Shown here in pieces: positions 17,229 through 26,119 of a stretch of 53,010 nt of DNA (its first letter is position 1; each line of letters opens with the position of its first letter). The notes beneath the pieces are model-generated. The model was not told where the DNA came from. It ran no database searches and was given only the letters and a program-made list of their open reading frames with translations. Where the stretch lies: contig CAMBZT010000011.1 of the NCBI GenBank assembly GCA_945872405.1, positions 1-53,010 on the forward strand, read 5' to 3'. A program made the position numbers and the translations under genes. Origin of the DNA: Chitinophaga pinensis. GTDB lineage: Bacteria; Bacteroidota; Bacteroidia; Chitinophagales; CAMDFR01.

Positions 17229-17889
17229 ATGGAACAAATAATTGATAAACCGTGATGGTATTATCTTTATTATGTAAATTCACATGATAAGATTTGCTGT
17301 TTACGACTAATTCTTCTTCCTTTATTTTATCTAAGAAAAGTTTCCCAAGATACCTGTTTGGTTCACTCAGAAGAATGCAAGCTCCTGGCTTAAGAAGTTT
17401 TTTTAGTCCAATCAAAAGTGCATCAAACCCATTTTGTTCATAGGCAACATCGGAGGCTATAACAATATCATACTTCTTATGTTGTGTAGCAATATTTCTC
17501 CAATCTAACACCTCAAAAAATGCCTCACCAACTGAATGGTTTAGCAACCAATTTCGTTTTGAGAAATCTACAGCTTCTTGAATATAATCAGTTATAGTTA
17601 TCGATTCAGCATAGTGAGAAGCCGTAATACTTGGTAATCCTAGACCTGCACCAACTTCAATCACACTTTTATTTTCTATAAAGCTACTATTTTCAATAAT
17701 ATACATAGACAAACCAATGGCTGACGCCCAAATTTCGCACCAGTAAGGGATACGTTCATCTTTTACATTTATGTCTTCACTGTCTTTTTTTAGTAACTCC
17801 TCAAACAAGTCTTCCATATCGGCAATTCGTTCAATCTGAAAGGATTTATCTAGAATTTGAATGGCTTCTGTTACAATTTTTCTTGTCAT
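17227..17889 (-). CDS. METTL21-like (Methyltransf_16) methyltransferase
   Basis: A start at 17889 gives a 220-residue protein beginning MTRKIVTEAIQ. An upstream in-frame ATG at 17973 would add 28 residues that look like translated spacer and would run through the leuS promoter region, so I reject it. The protein has SAM motif I VIEVGAGLGLPSI, TITDY at the end of strand 2, and YDIVIASDVAYE, where the DxxY pattern marks the lysine-methyltransferase/Methyltransf_16 group. PYWCEIWASA near residue 52 is also characteristic. The target, protein or small molecule, is not known. Confidence 0.78.
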   Translation of the reverse strand: MTRKIVTEAIQILDKSFQIERIADMEDLFEELLKKDSEDINVKDERIPYWCEIWASAIGLSMYIIENSSFIENKSVIEVGAGLGLPSITASHYAESITITDYIQEAVDFSKRNWLLNHSVGEAFFEVLDWRNIATQHKKYDIVIASDVAYEQNGFDALLIGLKKLLKPGACILLSEPNRYLGKLFLDKIKEEELVVNSKSYHVNLHNKDNTITVYQLFVP

Positions 17890-17902
17890 AATGAATAAGA
17901 GA

Positions 17903-17926
17903 CAAAGATAAATCCTTTTATATTTG
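17903..17926. promoter_or_regulatory. Back-to-back -7 boxes for the methyltransferase and leuS
   Basis: On the minus strand TATCTTTG (17910-17903) lies about 14 bp before the methyltransferase ATG. On the plus strand TATATTTG (17919-17926) lies 67 bp before leuS. Both fit TAnnTTTG. Neither has a clear -33 TTG. Confidence 0.4.
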
Positions 17927-17993
17927 CATCCATAATTATATGAAGACGCTTTTTTAAATATACGTACAGTCATTATTCAACCAAGTAAATAAA

Positions 17994-20738
17994 ATGGAGT
18001 TCAATTTTCAGTCGATAGAAAAAAAATGGAAAAACCAATGGGAGCAAAGCCAATTATATAAGGTCGAAAATGGTTGCGATAAACCCAAATATTATGTATT
18101 AGATATGTTTCCATATCCTTCTGGAGCCGGCTTGCATGTGGGTCACCCTTTAGGTTATATAGCTTCAGATATATTTGCTAGATATAAAAGGATGAAAGGA
18201 TTTAATGTCTTGCATCCGATGGGTTTTGATGCTTTTGGATTACCTGCAGAGCAATATGCTATCGAAACAGGACAGCCTCCACGAATCACTACAGAGAAAA
18301 ATATTGCAGTTTTTAAAAAGCAATTGGAAAATATGGCGCTTTCATTTGACTGGAGCAGAGAAGTAGTCACAGCGGATCCTTCTTATTATAAATGGACGCA
18401 GTTTTTGTTTTTGAAAATTTATAATTCTTGGTTCAATAAAAAATTTAATAAAGCAGAACATATCGACACACTCATTCATGAGTTTGAAAAGTCGGGAAGT
18501 GTTCATATTGATGCAGCATCAGACAAGTATTCAAGTTTTGACGCTAGTGAATGGATTGGATTTACAAGCCTTGAAAAGGAAAATATTTTATCTAGATACC
18601 GAATGGCTTACCAAGCATATGCAGAAGTAAATTGGTGTCCCGCTTTAGGAACTGTTCTAGCGAACGATGAAGTAAAAGACGGCTTCAGCGAGAGAGGTGG
18701 ACATCCTGTTGAGAAGAAAAAAATGCGTCAATGGTTTCTAAGAATTACTGCCTACTCAGATCGCTTATTGGAGGGATTGAAAGAATTGGATTGGAGCAAG
18801 CCAATGAAAGATATGCAAACCAATTGGATTGGAAGAAGTGAAGGAGCAGAAATTGAATTTCAAATAAAAGATTCCACAGAAAAAATAAAGGTTTTTACAA
18901 CAAGGCCAGATACTGTTTTTGGGGCAACTTTTTTAGTGCTTGCACCTGAAAAGCCAATCACAGAAATGATTTCAGCGACAGAGGAAAATGAAAGTATACA
19001 AAAATATATCGCATATGTCAAAAGTAAAACCGATGTAGAACGTCAACAAAATAAGATGATCACTGGTGCTTTCACGGGTGCATATGCTATTCATCCATTT
19101 ACAAAGAAGGACATGCCAATTTACACGGCAGAATATGTACTTTCTAATTATGGAACAGGAGCAATTATGGCAGTGCCAAGTGATGATGAAAGAGACTTGG
19201 CTTTTGCAACTAAATTCGATTTACCCATTATTCAGGTCATCGACCGAAGCAATTATCCCAATGCTACTATTGAGGATAAAGTAGGTCAACTAATCAATAG
19301 TGATTTTTTGAATGGTATGGAGATTAAGGAGGCGATTCATTGTATGCTCGATAAAATTGAGAGCATGGAGCTAGGAACAAGGAAAATTAATTATAAAATT
19401 CGTGATGCTGGCTTCAGTCGACAAAGATATTGGGGTGAGCCCATTCCGATAAGATACGAAAATGATGTCCCGATTGTTGTGGAGGATTTACCACTGCTTT
19501 TGCCAGAAACTAATAGCTACAAACCGAGCACAGACGGTCGTTCACCCTTGGCAAGTATTCCTGAATGGATCGATAAGGGATACGAAACAGACACCATGCC
19601 GGGCTATGCAGGTAGTAGTTGGTATTTTTTAAGATACATGGATCCTCATAACGAGAAAGAGTTTATTGGCAAAGAAGCAGAGCAATACTGGAAAAATGTT
19701 GATTTTTATATCGGAGGAAGTGAGCACGCAGTGGGTCATTTATTATATGCGCGATTATGGCAAAATATTTTCTTTGATTTAGGACTTGTAAGTCAGCTTG
19801 AACCATTTAAAAAATTGGTAAATCAAGGAATGATACAAGGTCGAAGCAGTATTGTGTATAGGGTGAATGGCACTAATACTTTTGTAAGTAAAGGTTTAAT
19901 CGCCCAATATGAAACATCAGAAATACATTGTGATGTAAATTTTGTTGAAAACGATATTCTAAATATCTCTTTGTTCAAAAATTGGAGAGAGGAGTATGCT
20001 TCGGCAGACTTTATTTTGGAAGATGCCAAATATATTTGCGGCTCTGAAATCGAAAAAATGAGTAAACGTTGGTATAATGTAGTCAATCCAGATGATATGG
20101 TTGCTAAATATGGCGCTGATTGTTTTCGAATGTATGAGATGTTTTTAGGTCCTGTAGAGGATAGTAAACCTTGGAATACGCAAGGAATTGATGGCGTTGC
20201 AAAGTTTCTTCGAAAAACTTGGCGTTTATTTTACGATGAGCAAGGAAAGTGGCTAATTAATGAAGAACAGTCAACAAAGGAGGAACAAAAAATATTACAT
20301 AAAACGATAAAGAAAATAAGCGAAGATATTGAGCGCTTATCACTCAATACTAGTATCTCTGCTTTTATGATTTGTTGCAATGAACTTACTTCATTAAAAT
20401 GTCATAAACGGGAAGTATTGGAAGTCCTATTGCAGTTGATGGCACCTTTTGCGCCTTTCATCACAGAAGAATTATGGGCGAAATTAAAAAAGGAAAACAG
20501 TATTCATGCCTCAATCTTTCCAATGTATAACGCAGCTTACTTAGTAGAAAGCAATTATCAATATCCTATCTCAATCAATGGTAAGGTGAAGATGACTCTT
20601 GAGTTTCCGCTAGATTTGGATATTGTCGTAATTGAATCTGCTGTAAAAGAAAATGAAAAAGTATTGCAATATATTGGGGACAAAGCGATTAAAAAAATTA
20701 TCATCGTTAAGGGGAAAATTGTAAATATTGTGATTTAA
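17994..20738 (+). CDS. leuS: Leucyl-tRNA synthetase
   Basis: LeuRS charges tRNA-Leu in the cytoplasm. The 914-residue protein has the class-I HIGH motif as HVGH (48-51, in PSGAGLHVGHPLGY), an editing CP1 domain with TTRPDT, and the LeuRS zinc/leucine-specific region. The KMSKS motif appears as KMSKR at about residue 688. The C-terminus carries the anticodon-binding domain (about 750-860) with MAPFAPFITEELW. It is monocistronic; no T-box or attenuator-like structure is seen in the short leader. Confidence 0.97.
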   Translation: MEFNFQSIEKKWKNQWEQSQLYKVENGCDKPKYYVLDMFPYPSGAGLHVGHPLGYIASDIFARYKRMKGFNVLHPMGFDAFGLPAEQYAIETGQPPRITTEKNIAVFKKQLENMALSFDWSREVVTADPSYYKWTQFLFLKIYNSWFNKKFNKAEHIDTLIHEFEKSGSVHIDAASDKYSSFDASEWIGFTSLEKENILSRYRMAYQAYAEVNWCPALGTVLANDEVKDGFSERGGHPVEKKKMRQWFLRITAYSDRLLEGLKELDWSKPMKDMQTNWIGRSEGAEIEFQIKDSTEKIKVFTTRPDTVFGATFLVLAPEKPITEMISATEENESIQKYIAYVKSKTDVERQQNKMITGAFTGAYAIHPFTKKDMPIYTAEYVLSNYGTGAIMAVPSDDERDLAFATKFDLPIIQVIDRSNYPNATIEDKVGQLINSDFLNGMEIKEAIHCMLDKIESMELGTRKINYKIRDAGFSRQRYWGEPIPIRYENDVPIVVEDLPLLLPETNSYKPSTDGRSPLASIPEWIDKGYETDTMPGYAGSSWYFLRYMDPHNEKEFIGKEAEQYWKNVDFYIGGSEHAVGHLLYARLWQNIFFDLGLVSQLEPFKKLVNQGMIQGRSSIVYRVNGTNTFVSKGLIAQYETSEIHCDVNFVENDILNISLFKNWREEYASADFILEDAKYICGSEIEKMSKRWYNVVNPDDMVAKYGADCFRMYEMFLGPVEDSKPWNTQGIDGVAKFLRKTWRLFYDEQGKWLINEEQSTKEEQKILHKTIKKISEDIERLSLNTSISAFMICCNELTSLKCHKREVLEVLLQLMAPFAPFITEELWAKLKKENSIHASIFPMYNAAYLVESNYQYPISINGKVKMTLEFPLDLDIVVIESAVKENEKVLQYIGDKAIKKIIIVKGKIVNIVI

Positions 20739-20889
20739 TTTTCTTCGCTCATCGTATGAAATAAGCAATAAGGCACTTTCTTCTAACTCATTTTATAGCT
20801 AGTATAATACTGCTTTAGGTGATTATGATAAGTATGCATTCAGACAGAATTAGTAGTAATTTTGTTTTAATGAGTCAATTCAATCAATC

Positions 20890-21759
20890 TTGAAATCAAT
20901 CTATTTTATTTTCTTCACAATATTTGTAAGACCCTTGTCTTATCTTCCTCTGTCTGTTCTTTATGTTCTTTCTGATGGATTTTATTTGATTATCCGATAT
21001 CTACTTCGATATAGAATTGACGTTGTTAAGAAAAATATCAACCACGCTTTTCCCCTTCTAACTACGGTCGAAAAAGATAATATAATCAAAGCGTATTATC
21101 ACTTTTTGGCAGATGTGATGGCTGAAAATGTGAAGGGCTTGAGTATTACAAATGATGAAATCGAAAAAAGAGTAAGCTATAAGGGAGTAGAACTACTGGA
21201 GCAATACTTTAAAGAGAAGCGAAATGTAACGATTCTCACAGGTCACAGTTGTAATTTTGAATGGATGTTGATGACCATTAATAAATTTCTACCCCAAGCG
21301 GTTTATTCTTTTTATGTTGAAATTTCGAACCCCTATTTTAGAAAATTAATACTTGATAATCGAACACGTAATGGCTTGCAATTATTGCAGGCAAAAGATG
21401 CTAGCGCTTTTTATAAAGATGCTTCTATACAAAATTTTGCTAATATTTTCGCTTCCGACCAATCACCTTCAAATCTTGAGAAAGCACAATGGACAAATTT
21501 TTTGAATCAAGACACAGCTTTTATCATGGGAGCCGATAAGTATTCACGACTGAAAAGGTGTGCTGTGGTTTATATGGAGATGAAATGTATAAAGAAAGGC
21601 TACTATGAGATCACTTTTAGTGAATTATGTTCAAACATTGATTCTTTAACGAGAGATGAGCTGTTATCTGTCTATGTTGATTGTCTTGAAACAACGATTT
21701 TAAGTCAACCTAGTAATTGGTTATGGTCTCATAATCGGTGGAAGCATCAACGAAAATAA
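20890..21759 (+). CDS. LpxL/HtrB-type lipid A acyltransferase
   Basis: This 289-residue inner-membrane protein is of the LPLAT family that adds secondary acyl chains to lipid A or related lipids. The start is a TTG at 20890. It gives the expected hydrophobic N-terminus (MKSIYFIFFTIFVRPLSYLP), and no in-frame ATG fits better. The catalytic box is HSCNFE (H-x4-E, about residue 118) in place of H-x4-D, as in many Bacteroidota homologs. A second conserved block is FASDQSP at about 195. It stands alone between leuS and the lamin-tail gene. Acyl donor and acceptor are not determinable. Confidence 0.87.
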   Translation: MKSIYFIFFTIFVRPLSYLPLSVLYVLSDGFYLIIRYLLRYRIDVVKKNINHAFPLLTTVEKDNIIKAYYHFLADVMAENVKGLSITNDEIEKRVSYKGVELLEQYFKEKRNVTILTGHSCNFEWMLMTINKFLPQAVYSFYVEISNPYFRKLILDNRTRNGLQLLQAKDASAFYKDASIQNFANIFASDQSPSNLEKAQWTNFLNQDTAFIMGADKYSRLKRCAVVYMEMKCIKKGYYEITFSELCSNIDSLTRDELLSVYVDCLETTILSQPSNWLWSHNRWKHQRK

Positions 21760-21911
21760 GCAGCAAGTATGATTCATATGACCTAACTAAATGATTATAA
21801 GATGCTTGGTGCCTTGTCTCTTTGATTACATTCTCAGATTTTGTTGATAAACGTAACATAAAATGTGTATTTTATTCACAAATTGGTAACATTTGACATA
21901 CTTGATTACCT

Positions 21912-21919
21912 TAACTTTG
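21912..21919 (+). promoter_or_regulatory. -7 box upstream of the lamin-tail/TonB/nuclease locus
   Basis: TAACTTTG matches TAnnTTTG. TTG triplets occur 16 bp and 26 bp upstream, neither at the ideal distance. The following ATG is at 21955. Confidence 0.4.
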
Positions 21920-21954
21920 CTTTCGAATTAAAATCATTAAAATTGTATAATCTC

Positions 21955-22935
21955 ATGAAAAAATATCTATTTATTTTTGTTGCACTTGTTCTATCTCAAA
22001 CCGCTTTCTCACAATGTTCTGAATTGTTTTTCTCAGAATATGTTGAAGGAAATCAATCAAACAAGTCGTTGGAAATTTACAATCCAACTAATAGTCCGAT
22101 TAATTTAAGTAATTATCAGATTCATCGTTGGAATAACGGTGCAGATGTGAGAGATGAAACATACACTCAAGTATTGAGCGGTACCATTCCAGCTAAAGGA
22201 GCATGGGTATTAGTAAAAGACACTAATTCAACAGAGATTGTCTATTTTCAATTGAGAAGTAAAGCTAATGCATTTATCACAGCTAATTGTGGTACTGGTT
22301 CTACGAATAGAACTCTTTGCCATAACGGGAATGATGCTTATACTTTAGAGAAGGTGGCGGGCGATGTAGTAGTAGATATTTTTGGTCAAGTAGGTATTGA
22401 CCCAGGTAATCCAACAGCTGGTGGTGGTTGGAATAACAATGCAGCAACCAACTATACAGCTGCTGATTCAACTGGTTCTTCATGGACAACAGACCATACT
22501 TTGCGTAGAAAACAAGGTGTTTTGCAAGGGGTGACCGTAAATCCAGGTGGTGGAGGTTCTGTGAATGCTTTCAACGTATCAGTAGAATGGGATTCTATCA
22601 GTTTTGACGTGTTTGCAATGTTTGATAGCTTGGGAAATCACCATTGTGATTGTGAAAGTTTCACTAGTATTATCAATCCAACAAATAATTTATTGGTTGA
22701 AACATATCCTAATCCAAGTCATGATTTTATACAAATCAATAGTGCTGAAAGTATTTCAGAGATTATGATTCAAAGCATCAATGGTGCAGTGGCTTACAGT
22801 GAGTTAATAAAAGGAGATGTTAAAAATACCACAATAGAAATTTCCAAACTTCATATATCTGCTGGCGAATATTTGTTATTCATCAAAGCAAAAAATGGTG
22901 CAAGTATCACAAAGGCCATTGCGATAAGCAAGTAA
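21955..22935 (+). CDS. Secreted lamin-tail-domain protein with T9SS sorting domain
   Basis: I place the start at 21955, where a clean signal peptide begins (MKKYLFIFVALVLSQTAFSQ). A start 90 bp upstream would put 30 unlikely residues before it. The 326-residue product has a lamin-tail domain (about 22-190) with LFFSEYVEGNQSNKSLEIYNPT, IPAKGAWVLVK and DIFGQVG. The C-terminal type A T9SS sorting domain (about 255-326) contains ETYPNPSHDF and LHISAGEYLLFIK. It should be exported by Sec, then T9SS, and attached to the surface or released. Lamin-tail modules frequently accompany secreted nucleases, which fits the endonuclease two genes on. Confidence 0.88.
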   Translation: MKKYLFIFVALVLSQTAFSQCSELFFSEYVEGNQSNKSLEIYNPTNSPINLSNYQIHRWNNGADVRDETYTQVLSGTIPAKGAWVLVKDTNSTEIVYFQLRSKANAFITANCGTGSTNRTLCHNGNDAYTLEKVAGDVVVDIFGQVGIDPGNPTAGGGWNNNAATNYTAADSTGSSWTTDHTLRRKQGVLQGVTVNPGGGGSVNAFNVSVEWDSISFDVFAMFDSLGNHHCDCESFTSIINPTNNLLVETYPNPSHDFIQINSAESISEIMIQSINGAVAYSELIKGDVKNTTIEISKLHISAGEYLLFIKAKNGASITKAIAISK

Positions 22936-22952
22936 TAAAAATTATTTAATTC

Positions 22953-22981
22953 ATTAGGTGCTATAAAACATGGCACCTAAT
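22953..22981 (+). other. Hairpin before the TonB receptor gene
   Basis: ATTAGGTGC (22953-22961) pairs perfectly with GCACCTAAT (22973-22981), 15 bp before the receptor ATG. There is no U-run, so a weak terminator, processing site or leader structure are all possible. Confidence 0.45.
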
Positions 22982-22996
22982 TTAATTTAGTGACCT

Positions 22997-25900
22997 ATGA
23001 GAAATCGATTTTTAGTCCTTTTGTTTTTAGGAATAAGCACTCAGATGCTTTCTCAGAAAGGCTTTTTAAAGGGTAATATCAAGGACGGTGCAAGTGGAGA
23101 AACCTTATTAGATGCCAATGTTTTATTCAAGGAAGGAATTGGTGTTAAATCTGATTTAGATGGAAATTATAGAATAGAACTCGATTACGGTACTTATAAA
23201 GTCAAATTTTCATATGTAGGCTATCAAGCTATAGAGAAATCAGTAGTTATTAAGAATGCGGAACAGGTCTTAAATATTGAGTTGACTGAAAATGTGCTGA
23301 ACGAAGTAAAGGTGACTGCCGATATAGCAAAGTCAAGAGAAACCCCTGTCGCCTTTTCAAATATCAGCATTCAAAGGATTAAAGAAGACATAGGATCGAG
23401 AGATATTCCTATGTTACTGAATAATACGCCTGGTGTATATGCAACCACTAGAGGAGGAGGTGAGGGTGATGCTAGAGTATCTATTCGTGGTTTTAATCAG
23501 AGATTTATTGCGGTTTTAATTGATGGTGTCCCTGTCAACGATATGGAAAATGGAGAAGTCTATTGGAGTAACTGGTTTGGCTTGGATGGGGTGACACGAA
23601 ATATACAAGTACAAAGAGGTTTAGGTGCTTCAAAACTGGCTATTCCTTCCGTGGGAGGTACCATGAACATCATGACTAAAGGAATCGATCAAAAGTCAGA
23701 GATTTCTCTAAAACAAGAGATTACTGGCGATGATATGATGCGGAAATATGATAGAGTTTCTTTTAACTCTTTACGCACTTCATTAAATTTTAATAGTGGA
23801 AGATTAAATCATGGATGGGGCGTAACAGCTGCAGCATCCTACAAACAAGGCGATGGATATGTTTTTGGAAATAATTTTCGTGGTGTTTTTTATTATTTAA
23901 AAGTAGAAAAACAATGGAAAAAACAAACATTAAGCGTCTCAGTTTTTGGCGCTCCACAACAACATGGCACAAGAAATGGCAAGCAACTTATCTCTACGTA
24001 TGATAGGGATTATGCAGCAAAATTGTTTAAAGGAAGCGACAAGCAATATCAAAGTATGATTGCCCTGAATCAAGCAATGACTTACATGCGTCAGTCACCC
24101 GGTGCCACAAGTAAAGCCTTTTACGATTCGGTGTATAGTTCGGTAAGTGACCAAATCGACTCCACAAACTTCGATCAGTTTTATGATGCTAATTTTATTG
24201 ATACCACCGGCGCGCAAAATTTTGGTATACGTTATAATGATGTATGGGGGCCAGTTTCAAGATATGAGAGTGAAGAAGATACCACACAAGGCAGAGTAAA
24301 GTCACAGATTTTAAATGTGACAAGAAATGTATATCAAAAACCGCAAATTACTATACGTCATACATGGTCACCTAATGAGAAATTTTTTCTTGTGACCACC
24401 TTATATTCCTCCATCGGAATTGGAGGAGGGAATAGTTCTGAAGGTGTTCCTTTTGTAAGAGATCTTGCTACAGGAAATATTGTTCCTCAGCTTAGTTATG
24501 ATGCAAATGTAAATAGATTGAGTGGTGTTGCTAAAACCATCATCAAGCAAAGTGTAAATAGCCATTATTGGGTGGGCGGTCTTTCTACTTTTGAGTATAA
24601 ACCATATAATTTTCTTACTTTTTCTGGTGGACTAGATGCTCGTTATTATCAAGGTATTCATTATAGAGAAGTGGTTGATTTGTTTGGGGGTGATTACTAC
24701 AGAGAAGTATCAACAGCTAATTTAAATAGAGATATTAAAGATTCTTTAGTAGTTGGCGACAAGTTGGGCTACAATTACTTGGGTATTGTTAATTATGTCG
24801 GAGCTTTTGGACTATTAGAATACAAACAGAAAGATTTTTCAACCTTCGTCAATGTTTCGTCTGGAGTTACCGTTTATAATAAAACAGACTATTTTACTAG
24901 AAAAGATTTATTTATAGACGGCAAGCGTTATGAAAGAGCAGTAGGATTTGGCGATGTCTTTTATTACAATGGAAGCGAAAGTATTATTGCATATAGTAAT
25001 GAGACCGTGAGAATAAATGGCGATACTACTTTTGTAAAAAATCCATTACAGGCTGAAGAAAAAATGATTATTGGAGCAAACAGAACGTATACAAACGAAT
25101 CTGCGGAAGCCAAAACATTTAAGTTAGGAAACACCTCAGTACCAAGTTTTATTATTAAAGCTGGTTTTAATTATAATTTCAATGAACATCATAATTTGTT
25201 CATGAATATTGGTTTTATCTCGAAAGCACCGCCATTTAATGCTGTAATTCCAAACAGTTCAGTTCCGAAGGTTTCAGATTTTAAGAATGAGAAAATATTT
25301 GCACTAGAGCTTGGTTATGGATTAAAGTCAAAGTACATTAATGCAAACTTTAATGCTTACATGACTGATTGGAAAAATAAACCTACCACAAAATCATTAA
25401 CCGATCCACTGAATCCAGATATCAATGAAGTGGTATATATACCCGGACTTTCAGCTCGACATATCGGAGCGGAATTAGAGATAACAATTAAAGCGCATAA
25501 AAAATTAAGCATCGAACCAATTATATCCTATGGAGATTGGAGGTGGACAAACTCAAGTGATTTTGTTTACACCTTTGAATCTGGTGGAGCCGACACGTTT
25601 TCTTTTGATGCTACTAATGTACATGTAGGAGATGCGGCTCAATTTCAAGTTGGTGGAGCCGTTCGTTATGAGCCTATCAAAGGACTTTATTTTAAGCCGC
25701 AGGTCGTTTATTTTGACAAAAATTTTGCAGACTTCAATCCCGATGGACTATCTGGAGTTAATGCGAGAAGAGAGTCTTGGAGATTGCCGGGCTATTATAC
25801 TTTAGATTTTTCAATGGGCTATAGTAAAGTGTTCAAGAAAAAGTATGGACTTACTTTTAGAATCAATTTATTCAATATTACCAACTCACTATACATTGCA

Positions 25901-26053
25901 GATGCTTTTAATAACGCATCATCACAATATCGCGATTTTGACGCAAAATCTGCTACCGTTTATTTTGGTCAAGGATTTAGGTGGAGTGCGGGTATAGAAT
26001 TAAGCCTTCAAGACTTTATAGGAAATAAAAAGAAGGATATACCTCAGCAATAA
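22997..26053 (+). CDS. TonB-dependent outer-membrane receptor
   Basis: This 1018-residue receptor imports a ligand across the outer membrane using TonB energy. It has a signal peptide (1-20), a carboxypeptidase-regulatory-like domain (about 22-110, with GETLLDANVLFKEG and YVGYQA), and a plug (about 115-230, with LLNNTPGVYATTRGGGEG, VSIRGFNQRF and DGVPVNDMENG). A 22-strand type barrel fills the rest and ends in an aromatic-rich segment. No SusD-like partner is adjacent, so it is not a classical SusCD pair. It sits between two T9SS-secreted proteins, one an endonuclease, which suggests uptake of a nucleic-acid product. That is inference only. Confidence 0.9.
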   Translation: MRNRFLVLLFLGISTQMLSQKGFLKGNIKDGASGETLLDANVLFKEGIGVKSDLDGNYRIELDYGTYKVKFSYVGYQAIEKSVVIKNAEQVLNIELTENVLNEVKVTADIAKSRETPVAFSNISIQRIKEDIGSRDIPMLLNNTPGVYATTRGGGEGDARVSIRGFNQRFIAVLIDGVPVNDMENGEVYWSNWFGLDGVTRNIQVQRGLGASKLAIPSVGGTMNIMTKGIDQKSEISLKQEITGDDMMRKYDRVSFNSLRTSLNFNSGRLNHGWGVTAAASYKQGDGYVFGNNFRGVFYYLKVEKQWKKQTLSVSVFGAPQQHGTRNGKQLISTYDRDYAAKLFKGSDKQYQSMIALNQAMTYMRQSPGATSKAFYDSVYSSVSDQIDSTNFDQFYDANFIDTTGAQNFGIRYNDVWGPVSRYESEEDTTQGRVKSQILNVTRNVYQKPQITIRHTWSPNEKFFLVTTLYSSIGIGGGNSSEGVPFVRDLATGNIVPQLSYDANVNRLSGVAKTIIKQSVNSHYWVGGLSTFEYKPYNFLTFSGGLDARYYQGIHYREVVDLFGGDYYREVSTANLNRDIKDSLVVGDKLGYNYLGIVNYVGAFGLLEYKQKDFSTFVNVSSGVTVYNKTDYFTRKDLFIDGKRYERAVGFGDVFYYNGSESIIAYSNETVRINGDTTFVKNPLQAEEKMIIGANRTYTNESAEAKTFKLGNTSVPSFIIKAGFNYNFNEHHNLFMNIGFISKAPPFNAVIPNSSVPKVSDFKNEKIFALELGYGLKSKYINANFNAYMTDWKNKPTTKSLTDPLNPDINEVVYIPGLSARHIGAELEITIKAHKKLSIEPIISYGDWRWTNSSDFVYTFESGGADTFSFDATNVHVGDAAQFQVGGAVRYEPIKGLYFKPQVVYFDKNFADFNPDGLSGVNARRESWRLPGYYTLDFSMGYSKVFKKKYGLTFRINLFNITNSLYIADAFNNASSQYRDFDAKSATVYFGQGFRWSAGIELSLQDFIGNKKKDIPQQ

Positions 26054-26119
26054 TTTACGTATTTTTGTTATTCAAGTAACAAGGCAAAGAAATCATAATC
26101 AATCATCAATTAAAATAAA

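Noticed and set aside
17890-17973. Upstream start giving a 28-residue longer methyltransferase
   Set aside because: The extra residues look like translated spacer and would cover the -7 boxes for both this gene and leuS.
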